This document shows, one piece after another, positions 12,701-26,516 of a stretch of 64,000 nucleotides of DNA. This stretch comes from Macrobrachium rosenbergii (lineage: Eukaryota > Arthropoda > Malacostraca > Decapoda > Palaemonidae), in contig NC_089753.1 of the NCBI RefSeq assembly GCF_040412425.1, positions 37,527,913 through 37,591,912 on the forward strand. Reading direction: 5' to 3'. Below the pieces are notes generated by a model that searched no databases, had not been told where the DNA came from, and worked only from the letters and a program-made list of their open reading frames with translations. Made by a program: the position numbers and the translations under genes. Numbering within the stretch: position 1 is the first letter of the stretch; each line of letters begins with the position of its first letter.

Positions 12701-13415
12701 AAAGGCTTACCAATGAAGCCACCTTGCTATTGCCACTCTCAAAGACAAGGGTTTGTCTTTGTTCCGCTGGTGACACGAGATTCTTAATTTTGAAAAGCTG
12801 GATTTCACTGCGTCAAAAGAAAGCTGTGGATTGTTTCTTTCAAGAACCAAACCATCTTTCTCTTTCAATATATTTTTTTTTACTAAAGCACACACAAAGG
12901 CATGTGAAAATGGCCCCATATACACACCCACGTTCATTCATAAGACTCAATGAGCTGTACTATTATAATAAAACGTACGAGTCCATTCATAAGCGTCAAT
13001 GCAAAGGAACGCAGAATACACGCGTTTCACCCACACTTTTCCTTTCAAGAAATGACACGTCTTCCATTGATACTGCAGTCGTGTCATTTCCATTCACAAT
13101 AAGACCTACACAATAGAATATCCAGCTTCTATAGAGAAAATTTACACGCCTACAGCTACTGATCTAACCAAACGCATTTTGTTTAGGACATCACTTGAAG
13201 AAAGAACGTCAACACGGGATTCACTTCCAAAAGAAGTAGTGAATTTGTCAACCTGATCAGAATTAAACTTTTCTATTTACAATTTGTTAATACAGGTGCA
13301 AAGCACTTACGGGAATAGGTGTAAGTTTTTCCAAATTCAGTCGATACCGCTGAAAACCAAGACACTATCCCTCTAGTGTTATCCCCCTCTAAAAGTGGGA
13401 AATGGCGAATGGTAA

Positions 13416-13461
<46 letters not shown>

Positions 13462-14338
13462 TAATAATAATAATAAACTTCTACAAGTCAGTCCCAATGA
13501 AAACATGCATCTAAAAGTAAGGCCAACAAGTGAAAAGTGACTAATGAACAAATGTCAACTGTATACCATTACTTATCAGTTGTTTATTTATTCAGTAAAA
13601 TACCTATAAAACGATAGTCTCTCATCTCTACTGAATAATTGTGTTAACTTCTTCCCTTGGTTAACATACTAACAAACCCATCACAATTTTTTTAAACTCA
13701 ATTCTTATTGTCGTTTCCCAATATATAAGATCTTCCCCCGTTGAACACTTCCTTTTTCACAGCAGAAAATGTTCCAGCCATTGAACGAAATCAATTTAAT
13801 CACAAAGTTGGGTAGCCATAAGTTAAACGGAGAGCAATGGATGGAAAAAAACATTTACAACACAGTAGACCACAGAGATATAATAAAGAATGCGAGGAAA
13901 ATTAATAATACCACTTAGTGAACCATAGAGACAATGAGAGGACAAAAAATACGGAATAAAAGCAATTTTGAGATGTGAAAGAAAACCAAGAATGCCGCAA
14001 AAACAAATATATAGAACGCCACAAAAACAAATATATCAAGTCCAAGCCAAGCTCAAGGAGCTACTCGGTATTCGTTTACTAAAAGGGTCACCAATGCCCT
14101 GTTACTTCTTAAATCGACCCTATGAACACGTACAGAGTACGAGAGATTCGAGCTATCTTTAGAAAAGCCAGTATTCCCCTGGGAAAATATATGACAACTG
14201 TAAAGTTAATATCATTAGTATGACGTACATGAAATTACAAGCATCAATTCCCTGATTAAAATACGGTAATTATAAAGTTATGTCAACACAAGGACCAATG
14301 ACGTCACAACTCATGGACGAGAATATTTAATGTTAGCC

Positions 14339-14339
<1 letters not shown>
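12701..14339. other. intron 1 sequence with an (AAT)n tract at 13419-13476
   Basis: Apart from the AAT triplet tract nothing is recognisable. Short open frames on both strands between 12700 and 13120 have no conserved motif. Confidence 0.5.

Positions 14340-14426
<87 letters not shown>
14340..14426. repeat. (GA)n microsatellite
   Basis: About 87 bp of GA dinucleotides with one interruption (GCGA) near 14397-14400. Confidence 0.97.
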
Positions 14427-14429
<3 letters not shown>

Positions 14430-15405
14430 GGTAAACAGCAGCAAAAATCTAGCAGTACATTAAGAAAAAATTAACCAATCCAATAACATTTACAAAATCA
14501 AAGCTTCTGCCTCAATCACAATCCTAAATTGATAAATGGATTAACTGTCAGTCATCTAAACCACTATAAGAAAACAAATAAACAAAACAACTCGCAACCA
14601 TAAAAACAACAGTTCAGGCAATGAAGCTCCTACATATATATACTATAACGCGCCTCTGCCAAGGCTAAAAGGGAAGAACGATGCCAAATCACACCACAGT
14701 ATAGTCGACTGTTGTTAGATTTACCCAGCCTAAATCTTTAATGTCAACGCCGCTACTATGAAAGCCTTGTATATTTTAAAAACTTACAAAACTATTATTC
14801 GGTACCACTACTATAATGCCTCTTGTATCAGAAAACCTTACAAAACTATTATTCAGTACCGATACTACTAATACTTTTTATATCATAAAAACTTTTATAA
14901 AAAACTATTATTATGCAAATATTCAATTTGATCTTCAAAGATTTCAAGTCTGCTAGCTGAAATAAACAAGCACAGGAAAAACTGTACTGCACAAGTCAGC
15001 ATGACTTCTGCGCGTCGGCTTCCGGAAAAAATAGTTATCTTAATACAAACATAAAAAAAATGAATGTATCACCCCCGTCGGGTACTAGCGCTCATGGTGT
15101 GCAAGCAATTCGGTGGGTGGGACACCCCAGGATCACATACACCTAATTGAGATCTTCGGTAAAAGCATTTCAATTTCAGCAACAAACTGACTGACACTGA
15201 ATTCCTACGACGCCAAACAAAGGGCAGAAAATAAAACATCTTCTGGCTCAATAATAACAAATGGGTCACCATGCGGCATCATAGACGCAGACTTAATTAT
15301 TTCATTCATTCAAAATTTATCCCAACGTAGAATATAAAATGCAAATGGCGTGTGACTACATCAGAGAATAGCACATGATCGACAACTATAACCACAGTGA
15401 ATGTT

Positions 15406-15658
15406 GGTTTTGCTCGGTGGGATTATCGCTCAGCGATGATCGTTCATGGATTAACGATGACCGTCAAACGGTTTTTAGAGCACTAATTTGCCTGTTTTTT
15501 TTAATTTGGCTGTTTTGCTTTGAACGACTGACGGTCAATCGTTCAAAGCACAACAGCCCAATTAAAAAACAAGCACTTTAGTGCTCTAAAAATCATTTGA
15601 CGATCATCGTTAATCCATGAACGATCATCGCTGAGCGATAATCGCACCGAGCAAAACC
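15406..15658. repeat. 253-bp near-perfect palindrome (foldback or MITE-like)
   Basis: The two halves are inverted copies. The left end reads GGTTTTGCTCGGTG and the right end CACCGAGCAAAACC. Arms of about 120 bp run inwards with few mismatches (for example GCTCAGCGATGATCGTTCAT against ATGAACGATCATCGCTGAGC). They meet at a loop of about 11 bp near 15531 within TTTGAACGA...TCGTTCAAA. I see no clear target site duplication. It encodes nothing. A self-complementary MITE fits best. Confidence 0.88.
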
Positions 15659-16439
15659 TACCTTCAACAAGGAAAAGAAAGAAAAAAGAAGACAGGAAGA
15701 TGGAGACTAAACACTGTATAGTTGCAATGAAAAGCTGGTAAATTACGATAACATTCGGCGACCAATACCTTACCGAAAAAGAAGCTTATATTACACACCA
15801 TTAAAGATTAGGAAGACTACAACTCATATAAGCACTGCGAACACTTTGAATGGACTGTATATCCAGAACAACCTCAATCACATCAAAACTTTTTTCCGAG
15901 AAAGAGACCGACGGCGTGGGCAACTTCATGACCTTATATAGCCAAGACCTATAAAATACAGAAAATGGAGTCTGAACACCGTAGGAATTCAAACATCCGT
16001 CTCTTCAAAGAAGGAAGATTATAAGATTTTAAAAGAAAATTCCAAAGCATGGCGGATGAAGAGAAACAACACACGGATACAAGATGCGGTTTGAGAAGAG
16101 GTCCGTCCCTTTCATACAAATGGACAAGTCCAAGAAACTTACTAAATTTACCCAACTAATACATAAAATGCAAGGTACAAAATGTCTCGCAACATATAAC
16201 TAACTCACTACAAAAGCAAATAAAATATATAAATATGAAATACCGAAGCCCCGTTTACACTGAAAGAATATACTGTACATTCATCCACAATAAGAAAAAA
16301 TTAAAAAATTCAATTTCATAATAACTGAATGGAACGCCTGAATTACGATACGGGCATAAACAATGATCCTAAGTAGGGCACATAAAAGCCTTTACACTGT
16401 ACTTATAGATTACACCACTGGCATCAATAGTTTCAAGAA

Positions 16440-16930
16440 GATAGCAAGGTGTGTGCCAAGGACGGGGAAAGACGTCTGACGTTTGAGTGTCTATGGAAGC
16501 CAAAATTGGAACACGTACAGGGATTGATAAACCAACTCTCCTTCATGGAAGTGAAGTGTGGAGGCTGAGTGCGAATGAAAGAAAAACGTTGAAGCTGCCG
16601 GGATAAATTGCAGGCGTTACACATGCGGCCTAAGACGACTTGAAATAGCGAGAAATGTGGAGATGCGTAGTGTTAAAGGGTTTGCTTTCGTGAAAAGATG
16701 GAGCGGTGTTCTCAGATGGATTGGTATGCGAAAAGAATGGAGGACGATAGGGTAGTACAGAGAGTAATTCGCAAGTGTTCCGAGGAAAGACAGGAAGACT
16801 TGGAAACAGCTGGATAGACAAAGTGGAAAATGCACTGGAGAGTCAAGACCTTAAAATTTAGAAAGTGCGAGTATGCAAGATATCAAGATAAATAGTGCAA
16901 TGTGAGTGAGGGGTCGTGTGCTGCTAATGA
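16440..16930 (+). pseudogene. non-LTR retrotransposon reverse transcriptase C-terminus, decayed
   Basis: In scattered plus-strand frames one can read the usual end of a LINE polymerase protein: a piece like PTLLHGSEVWRLSANERKTL, then CGLRRLEIARNVEMRSVKG, and then VLRWIGM with the residue of a 'VERMEDDR' motif. The reading frame changes several times and is cut by stops. The same family is represented at 46300-47040. Nothing of the RT catalytic core (YADD) is present in this copy. Confidence 0.7.
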
Positions 16931-17040
16931 GCCGTCTGAGGCACTTAACGTGTTAATTAAGTACGAATGTGGCAGCAGCCATCGGTTTTTTTTTTAGAGC
17001 CACCCCTTAATGACTTCATGTGAAAGCATATATGTATGTG

Positions 17041-17042
17041 CG

Positions 17043-17080
<38 letters not shown>
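17041..17080. repeat. (TA)n microsatellite
   Basis: About 40 bp of TA dinucleotides following TATGTATG-type variants. Confidence 0.95.
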
Positions 17081-17082
<2 letters not shown>

Positions 17083-17188
17083 GAAATATAAACGTACTAA
17101 ATCTACGAAACAACCACACGAAGTAGTCCTTCAATTCCAATAAAACAAGGTAATGCTCCAGCCAAGTAGAGTCACCATCCTCACACCA

Positions 17189-17190
<2 letters not shown>

Positions 17191-17271
<81 letters not shown>

Positions 17272-17627
17272 AGGCCACCACCACAGGTAGTCTCAGGCCT
17301 CATATATCAAGGTGTCGACGGTGTTCCTTATTAGCGCCCGCCCTTACATTCACCCACAATGCCTCCTCCAACAACACCGCTCTTGCTGCCGCTGCTGACA
17401 TCTCACTCAAAAGCGCCTTTCCTCCCCCTCCTCCTCTTCCTCCCTCCTCTTCCCAGACTCCCAAAGGAATCCAACCCTTCCCCCTCCTCTGACCAGTCCT
17501 TTCTGTATAACCAGCAACCCTAACACCTGCAACACAAAATCCAGCATCTTTCCAGCTCTCTCTCTTTCTCTCTCCGTAGGAGTTCCCCTCAACCATCCCA
17601 TCACTACCTGCTGGAAACCCCTTTTGC

Positions 17628-17694
<67 letters not shown>
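17191..17694. repeat. two (GA)n tracts flanking a pyrimidine-rich, GC-rich segment
   Basis: GA tracts occupy 17191-17267 and 17635-17694. The DNA between them, especially 17340-17480, is unusually rich in C and T on the plus strand (CCTCC repeats), unlike the AT-rich surroundings. No conserved protein is encoded. The strand asymmetry could mark an old microsatellite or an unrecognised exon or promoter fragment. Confidence 0.8.
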
Positions 17695-17699
<5 letters not shown>

Positions 17700-20290
17700 A
17701 GATGATGAACGACAATATTCAGAGTTACTGCATATGGTTATCTCATATATTCCACGTTGTGTGTTAGGCGATGTTATCAAAGGTTGGGACCTGAATGAAG
17801 CTTATGTCGGAGTGGCCCTTGTGCACGCATTCAAGATCTGTGTGTGTGTGTAAAAGAGGAGTCTTACATGCAGCACACACACTTACAAACTCACATTGGT
17901 GGGATATTATATTCAGACCCCCGTGGGATTTTAAATTTCTCTTCTTCTGTTTTTGAAGCAATGAAAACTGAATGTTAACTTGAACAGCACTAAGAGAATT
18001 ACTTGGATTAACCCTAACATTTCTAAACGTACACAGACGTTATTGTCAAACTTTTAGCGCCAGTAATCAAAACCTCAGAGTGACCAGAGATTATTCTAGT
18101 CACGCCGCATCATTACAAATGCCTCCGACAAAGACTTCAAACAGCAAGGAAGAGCAGCACATGAATGCAATGCAAGAACAGTATATACGCAGTTCCTTTC
18201 ATAAAGAGCTGAATATCAAGCAAAGGAGAGTCTCTGGTGGACTAAGGAATGCTCAAATATCCTCAGAAGAAGAAGAAAAAGAAATTTACGAGTCTGGTTT
18301 GAATGGCAGCAGGTTGCAAAGACACAGGAAGACGGCAAAGTTTGCGAGTGAGTAACTTGGGATGCAACGGCCAAGACAGACAAGTCTGCACAAGGCAAAT
18401 GCTCGGTCCTGTAGGAAAAAGCATAATCGATGATTCAGGGAGCACAGATATACCAGAACAATCTGCGATCATAGTACAAGAGGATGCTACGAATGGCTTA
18501 TCAAACCTGGTGACCATCGTATTCGCGACTCTCAAAAATGCAATAATGGCGTGGAGCTGGACAATGTTTTCACACTCATTATCAAGGCACGCGTTTGCAG
18601 AAAGGCAGAAAGGAGAAAAAAAGACAAAAAGGCCAAGGATAAAGGATAACGAAAATAAAATGCACAAACAAGTAAAATCAAAACTGCCAGTTCCCCCTCC
18701 TCCCTTTCTTTCCAAACCAGAATGGAATATGGAGCCTGCATGTCCAGACTAGGCCCTTTCCCTCGCTAGATTAGGTCAGTCATTTGCTGTTGGCACTGGG
18801 CCCCTTATAGAAAAAAATGAAATTTGCTCACGGCTTCTATTTTTACCGATTTCTGCAATCGTCGCTCATCGGGAAACACAAATAACAAATCGGAGAAATG
18901 AACCCATAAGCACTTTCTGGATAACCCACTTCCAATGTCTGTGTGTGTGTGTGTGTGCGTGTGTAGGATAAAAGAATTTCAAGACAAACATATATATAAC
19001 CTTTTAGATAAACGCGAGTGACTCCAGAAATATTTTCCATAGAAAATTAGCACTGCATATTGCGTGTTCACTCTATTTACAATTTGAGTATGAAAATACA
19101 GCTCACTGGAGTAGAAAAGTTTTCAGTTCTAGCCAGAATATGGCTCCAGCTGAAGTGGAAGAAGGTCAAATAATTTTACCGAAGTTCATGAATGCGTAAC
19201 TCGAACACAGTCGGCAAGAAAGTAAAGAAGAATCCGGTAATTTAGAAGACAAACTAAAACCAAAGCTCATCACATGGATTATTCTGAACCCGTAGAAACT
19301 GAACTCATAACCTCTCGACCAAGATTGATTATGAAGCCTATAGGTTTGGATTAAGTTATTCCCCCTTGCAGACTGTCAGCAAAGATGCAATTGAGACTTT
19401 GGCCTTAAGCATTTTCCTCCAAACTATTTTTGCAATGCATTGACGAAAATCGCATTAAAAGCTTCAGAATAATGTAAAAGAGCTCTGACAACTATTTTCT
19501 TCCCTCCATACACTTCTCCAAACAGTGTTTTCCTCGGAATTCGACTCTTCTATTTATTTCCTCATCTTGCCACATACTGCTTTTATTCCCTTTACCTAAT
19601 CTGCGCCACCCGAAAACACTATCTGCTGATTCTATGACCCAATCTATGAATTTTGCATGCTCCTCATATACCGCTTCACCAATGGTGCCTTAAACCTAAT
19701 GTTCATACTACTTACATGCTATTCTCACTTCCCTCTTATCAAACGCATTTGTTTTTATTAGTTTACGGTTATAACCATATTTTCACACCTCACTACCCAT
19801 TTAAAACATATGACTTTTGTAATTTTCACTTCAACCAGATAATGAACAGATATACCACCGGCCATTGCTTTCCCGCCACCAATTCATTATTGTGTTCTAG
19901 GTAGCAATTATCATATGCCGATTTAAATTAACGCATCGTGTTAATATAACGAGAGGTAATTAACTTGTCATCGTCAATTATTGTGTACTTTGTTCGTAAT
20001 TTTAATCCTATACAATCAATAAATGGTGTCTTCTGAGTTAATCTTTTTACGTTCCAGATACCACGGATCCATCTTTGATAAGTTAGGAATCGAAGTCTTT
20101 CAGGTGAGCGCTGAAACTTCTTAATCCTTATTTTGTGTCTGCCCGTTGTCATTAAGGTCACTTTGAAAGGTAAAAAAATATTTCTTGAAACCTCCTCAAT
20201 CCTTACGGAAAAGCAATCTCAACGTTGGCCTTAGCCTCTGACGATTAACGTAAAAAAACAGTGCTAAAAATTCAGAGCTGCTATATTATT
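17700..20290. other. intron 1 sequence, nothing recognised
   Basis: A plus-strand open frame at 18303-18752 (149 codons) and its overlapping antisense frame have no motif I recognise and low-complexity Lys/Pro patches. A short (GT)n tract lies at 18942-18963. I see no transposon ends. Confidence 0.45.
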
Positions 20291-20314
20291 TGATGAATTT
20301 TGCATTTTCGATAA

Positions 20315-20315
20315 C

Positions 20316-20361
<46 letters not shown>

Positions 20362-20494
20362 CTAAGAGATTCACAATTTCGTGAAAAACAATGTGTAATA
20401 AAAATCCACAATAATATAGTAAACATATTACTATGTACATTAAACAAAGACTTTCGAATACTTGAACGGTGTTCCTCATCAGTGCTAACGTCAA

Positions 20495-20548
<54 letters not shown>
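20315..20548. repeat. two (AAT)n tracts
   Basis: AAT triplet tracts at about 20315-20360 and 20496-20548 are separated by 135 bp of non-repetitive DNA. Confidence 0.95.
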
Positions 20549-20555
20549 TTCTAAA

Positions 20556-20653
20556 CTCGCATCGGGATAGTGCCCAAGATTCTGGCGTGAATGGAAACGA
20601 CGTTGCCAACTGACCCACAAAGGTCGCCGTGGGTCAGTTGGTCCCGATGCGAG
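20556..20653. repeat. nested inverted repeat (98 bp)
   Basis: The outer arms are CTCGCATCGGGA (20556-20567) and TCCCGATGCGAG (20642-20653). The inner arms are CCAACTGACCCAC (20606-20618) and GTGGGTCAGTTGG (20629-20641). The right half is compact while the left half has a 38-nt insertion between the two arm segments. The loop is 10 nt. The element directly follows an AAT microsatellite. Confidence 0.9.
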
Positions 20654-22111
20654 GCATAAATTTATTTCTATCGCACATGGAATAATGCAATGATTTCCAT
20701 GATCGCAAAAATGACCAAATGTTAACATAATACCCTAAATATTGATCCACGTAAATCTAAAAAGGAAAAGGATGATTTACTATTTTTTGTCAATTTATAC
20801 ATTAGACATTAAATAATCGTTTGGTTTGGATTTAGTGTACGATTTCAAGAGACCCAGCAGGAAGCTCATAAAATTAATTTTCCAATAGCAATTAAGAAAT
20901 AACAGACCAACCTTTGTCGATACTGAGGAACTAGAGAAACTTCCATCCAAGCTGAAGAAGCAAAATGCATTTTTTATAAATAAAAAATTAAATAATACTC
21001 CACGATTAAAGGAGGAGAAACTAAAATATTCCCTCAATAAAACAACAGATTTCTTTCCAAGTTGGGTCTATATTTTGATTTACTTTTTTAAGAACAAATG
21101 TATAATTTAATCTACTTTTTTAAGAGCAAATGTCCTTTCTAGCACCGGCCAGGACGAAGAAAAAATAGGATGAGGAAGAATAAAGACTGGGACAGATCGG
21201 CAGAGGTAAAAGGTTATAAATTAGGAAAACCAAAAGCAACGAGAGAATTCCAAAGCTACACTCCATTACACAAGTAAAGTACACCAAGGACCAATGCTGT
21301 GATTACAGAAAATACGGAAAGGGAACACTTAATTTAAGCCGACAATGTAGAGCAAATACGCCATCACGCGTTCTTCCAAAAAACGGGCAGGAAGAGGAAC
21401 AATCTTAAAAGCGCTTCCTAACTTAAAAGAAAAATAGCCTGCTGTACTTCCCTAATACACTGGAATACTAAAACTGCTTCTTTCTTCAACAGCGTTAAAA
21501 AGTGATTCTTCCAACTACAAAATTTCTTGAGCCATGAACAAACCATTACCGCCAAGGATCTTCACTAAATTTTTTTTTTAATACGTATGGTAGCAACATT
21601 TTTCATTTCGTATATTGTCGTCTTTCAAAGCTGAAATTCATTAGCAAGGCTGAAACTCTAAAGTCCTCGAAAATGCAAATTTTTTTATGTACACATGCTT
21701 AAATAATGAACTTCAAAATAAAAAGATGTGATTTCTCACGAAAACCACTGTCGCAAAGTCTTTACTGAGAGGAAATATTTAACAAAATCTTTCAAAAAGA
21801 ATTATCGGCCTTGCAGGCCACATTCTATGACCATTTTTCAAAGACCAAAGCGTTACTGTAAACATACACTGGTGGATGTAACAAAAACAAGACTCTAAGG
21901 CAAGTCTACTAAAAAGAGAAAATCCTTCGACACAACAGCTCTCCAGTTATCAAGCTACATCTTTATGTTCTCTAATTAAAAGACAGCACCACTGGGCTCA
22001 TAAATACCCAGATCAATTTTGAATTTTCATTTTTACTGCTCCCGATGACGACATACAACAACAAAGCGCAGATTTTGACCGTCCAGACCCGACTTCGACC
22101 TCCGGGGGAAG

Positions 22112-22115
<4 letters not shown>
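20654..22115. other. intron 1 sequence, nothing recognised
   Basis: AT-rich with a direct repeat of TTTACTTTTTTAAGA-type phrases around 21077-21130. No exon or element boundaries are visible. Confidence 0.45.
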
Positions 22116-22193
<78 letters not shown>

Positions 22194-22605
22194 GAGAGAG
22201 GGGGGGAGGGTTTAATGTGCTAAACTCCAAAGTGCATGGGTTTACATCTCTTCCCTTTTTCCAGAACAAAGGCAAACTGGACTGGAAACTAAATGCCCTT
22301 TTCCAAACTAAACCCGATGAAAACAAGAAGAAAGAAAAAAAAATGAATAAAGGTTTCCAACATGATGAAAAAATATAGTACAAGTTCGATTCAAGTGACA
22401 AATGAGCTAGTAAGATTTTGTGCATACACTGTATATGTGTAAATAAATATCCACTGTATAATTATGATGAAAATGTCCCATAGCATCGCGCGAATCTACA
22501 ACGCTAGCACAAGTTCTGCGAGTCGCAATTTGAAATCTCTAAACGTCGACTGTTGGCCCGACAACCTGGCCATTATCGTAATCACTGTTATACGTCAGGG
22601 CTGAA

Positions 22606-22670
<65 letters not shown>
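22116..22670. repeat. two (GA)n tracts and the DNA between them
   Basis: GA dinucleotide tracts lie at about 22117-22199 (followed by a short G run) and 22609-22669. The DNA between and after them up to about 22990 is not recognisable, and the open frames over the tracts are Glu-Arg or Ser-Leu repeats. Confidence 0.95.
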
Positions 22671-23200
22671 CCCAAAATGCCCAGCCAAGGACGGACAAGG
22701 ACGTAGCACGGACACACGGCACTCCACACCATAAAAGGATCACGAGCTGTTCCGGGTACCCCGATGGGGACCAGATCCAGAGGTCTTTTTGGAAGTGCGA
22801 TGGAGAGATAACGGTGGAAGCATGCATATTACCGCCTCCCTACCTAACTTGCCAAATATTTAAAGCTCTTCTCTCTCTCTGCATTCTTGGGCCTCTCCTC
22901 CCCGCCTCTCAAACCTACCCGAAAACCTCCTCATACTCTACTTTTGCCATTAGAAATTGGGCGGATTTATCACTGATCCCTTCGTAACGGTTTCTGGCTC
23001 CTAAAAGAAGTAACGAGAAAATTGGAACTAAAATAAACAACCTGAAAAGAAACTCACTTCATGGAGGCAAAATGCCATGTATCTCACTTTAAGAATGTTA
23101 TGCTTCTACAGAACAGAATGGTGAACTACCATAAGTATTACTAATACCGATAAAAAAAAACACGCATGAACCTAAAACAAGTGGGTTGATGTCGCACATG

Positions 23201-23266
23201 AAAACTACTGAGGCTACAGGGCTGCAAATTGATATGGTGATCATCCACCCTCCAATCATCAACATA
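23201..23266 (+). repeat. fragment of the multi-hairpin repeat (copy G)
   Basis: Only the first arm and loop of the long hairpin are present, from AAAACTACTGAGGCTACAGG to the CCACCCTCCAATCATCAA loop. The distal arm and both ends of the family are missing. Confidence 0.75.
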
Positions 23267-23384
23267 ACACGTCCCCTTACTATCCCAATTCAAACGTACT
23301 TTAATCATTTTTTCTCTTTTATAATTAAGGTCTTCCGGCTGGAACATCACAGTATTTTGAATTAAATTGATGTGAATGAATGAA

Positions 23385-23735
23385 TATAGAATTGAGGCAA
23401 AAGGCCAAGCACTAGGACCTATGAGGTCATTCAGCGCTGAAACAGAAACTGACAGTAAAAGGTTCGAGAGGTGTAACAGGAGGAAAACATTGCAGTTGCA
23501 CTATGAATCAATTGTTAGAAGGTGGAAAGTAAGATAGAAGAAAGAGAATATGAAAAGAGGTACAGTAAAAGGAATGAAAGGGGTTGCAGCTGGGGGCCTA
23601 CAGTGCACCGCATGAGGTGCACTGACGGCACTACCCGACTACGGGGCATCACAAGTATTTTGGGCGGATGGATATATATATTAATTAATGGCGAATCTAA
23701 TGTACGTGGGACATGACCCTTCAGTGCCGATCTCT
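23385..23735 (+). repeat. dispersed decapod-type repeat with a perfect 9-bp stem
   Basis: Phrases such as GGACCTATGAGGTCATTCAG and AACAGGAGGAAAACATTGCA are, from memory, common in decapod genomic sequence; a database search would be needed to name the family. It contains the perfect stem CAGTGCACC...GGTGCACTG (23601-23624, 6-nt loop) and ends near a GACGGCACTACCCGACTACG phrase. No coding capacity is seen. Confidence 0.6.
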
Positions 23736-24495
23736 GCCCAAGAGGTTAGTTAGTTATAAATGATTTGTTTAACCAGACCTCTGCCCAAGAGGAATGCTAT
23801 GGGTTAAGTAAATCTGATGAAAAATACAAAAGCACCTCATACTTCCTGGTTATTAGCGCTATCAAGACAAAATGGCTGGAAAACAAATAAAAATGTAAAA
23901 ACACATTTACCATAGCACGGACGAAATTAACCAATCTTTCTATATCCGTAAACACTATGCTTCAAACGCCCTTAAAAAGTAAACAAGGTCGATGATTTAG
24001 TAACCTCAAATATTATTCTGGTTAAGAAATATAGCAGCCTTAATATATAAAGCACGGGTGGTAATACAAAGGTTTTCGACAACCACTGAAGACAGCCTTG
24101 CTGAAAGGATTGAGAGAGATTTCATGGCTGATTTCAACTTGCCAGGTGACAGGCGAACTCACGGAACAGACTACAACAAAATTTCGATGCTCACTTTAAA
24201 TAACTACAAATAATTGATAAAAGACAGACCCGTGAAATATGGAAGACACAAGATTAACTTCCTTGACGCCAACTCCTTAAATCAATGGTATTTCAATGTT
24301 CCGAATATAATGCACTTCAACTGACGATGACAAGAATGTTACTAGTCAATGTGTTACCATTATGCCTTCATTTAAGTGATATATAACTTCTACAAAAAAC
24401 ATATTTATGGCTGCACTGGTGAGAAGAGCAATAGATAGAGGTAGCCTATATTGGAACATTATCTGATTCAAGTGAAAATCAAAATACACTTGTTG
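23736..24495. other. intron 1 sequence, nothing recognised
   Basis: AT-rich. A short GTTTAACCAGACC phrase near 23768 is the complement of the SINE tail motif seen near 6470, but it is too short to call as an element. Confidence 0.45.
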
Positions 24496-24884
24496 GTTTT
24501 CTGTAAAAGAAAATCATTGTGCCGGGTTTGTCTGTCCGACTGCACTTCATTCTATCCGCCCTCAGACCTTAAAAACTACTGAGGGCTGCCAATTGATATA
24601 TTGATCATCCACCTACCAGTCATCAAACATACCAAATTGCAGCCCTCTGGCCTCAATAGTTTTTATTGTATTTAAGTTAAAGTTAGCGATAATCGTGCTT
24701 CTGGCAATTATACAGAATAGGCCACCATCAGGCCGTGGTTAAAGTTTTATGGGACGCAACTCATACAACATTATACCGAGACCACCGAAAGATAGATCTG
24801 TTTTCGGTGGCCTTGATTATACGCTGTAGCGGCTGTACAGAAAACTCGATTGCGCCGAAGAAACTTCGGCGCATTTTTTACTTC
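24496..24884 (+). repeat. multi-hairpin repeat, copy B
   Basis: A near-full plus-orientation copy. In order it has: the TTTTCTGTAAAAGAAAA hairpin, the long hairpin (arms around 24572-24605 and 24626-24668), the CCACCGAAA...TTTCGGTGG stem with an AGATCT palindrome in its loop, and the terminal GCGCCGAAGAAACTTCGGCGC stem-loop followed by ATTTTTTACTT. Confidence 0.88.
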
Positions 24885-26513
<1,629 letters not shown>

Positions 26514-26516
<3 letters not shown>

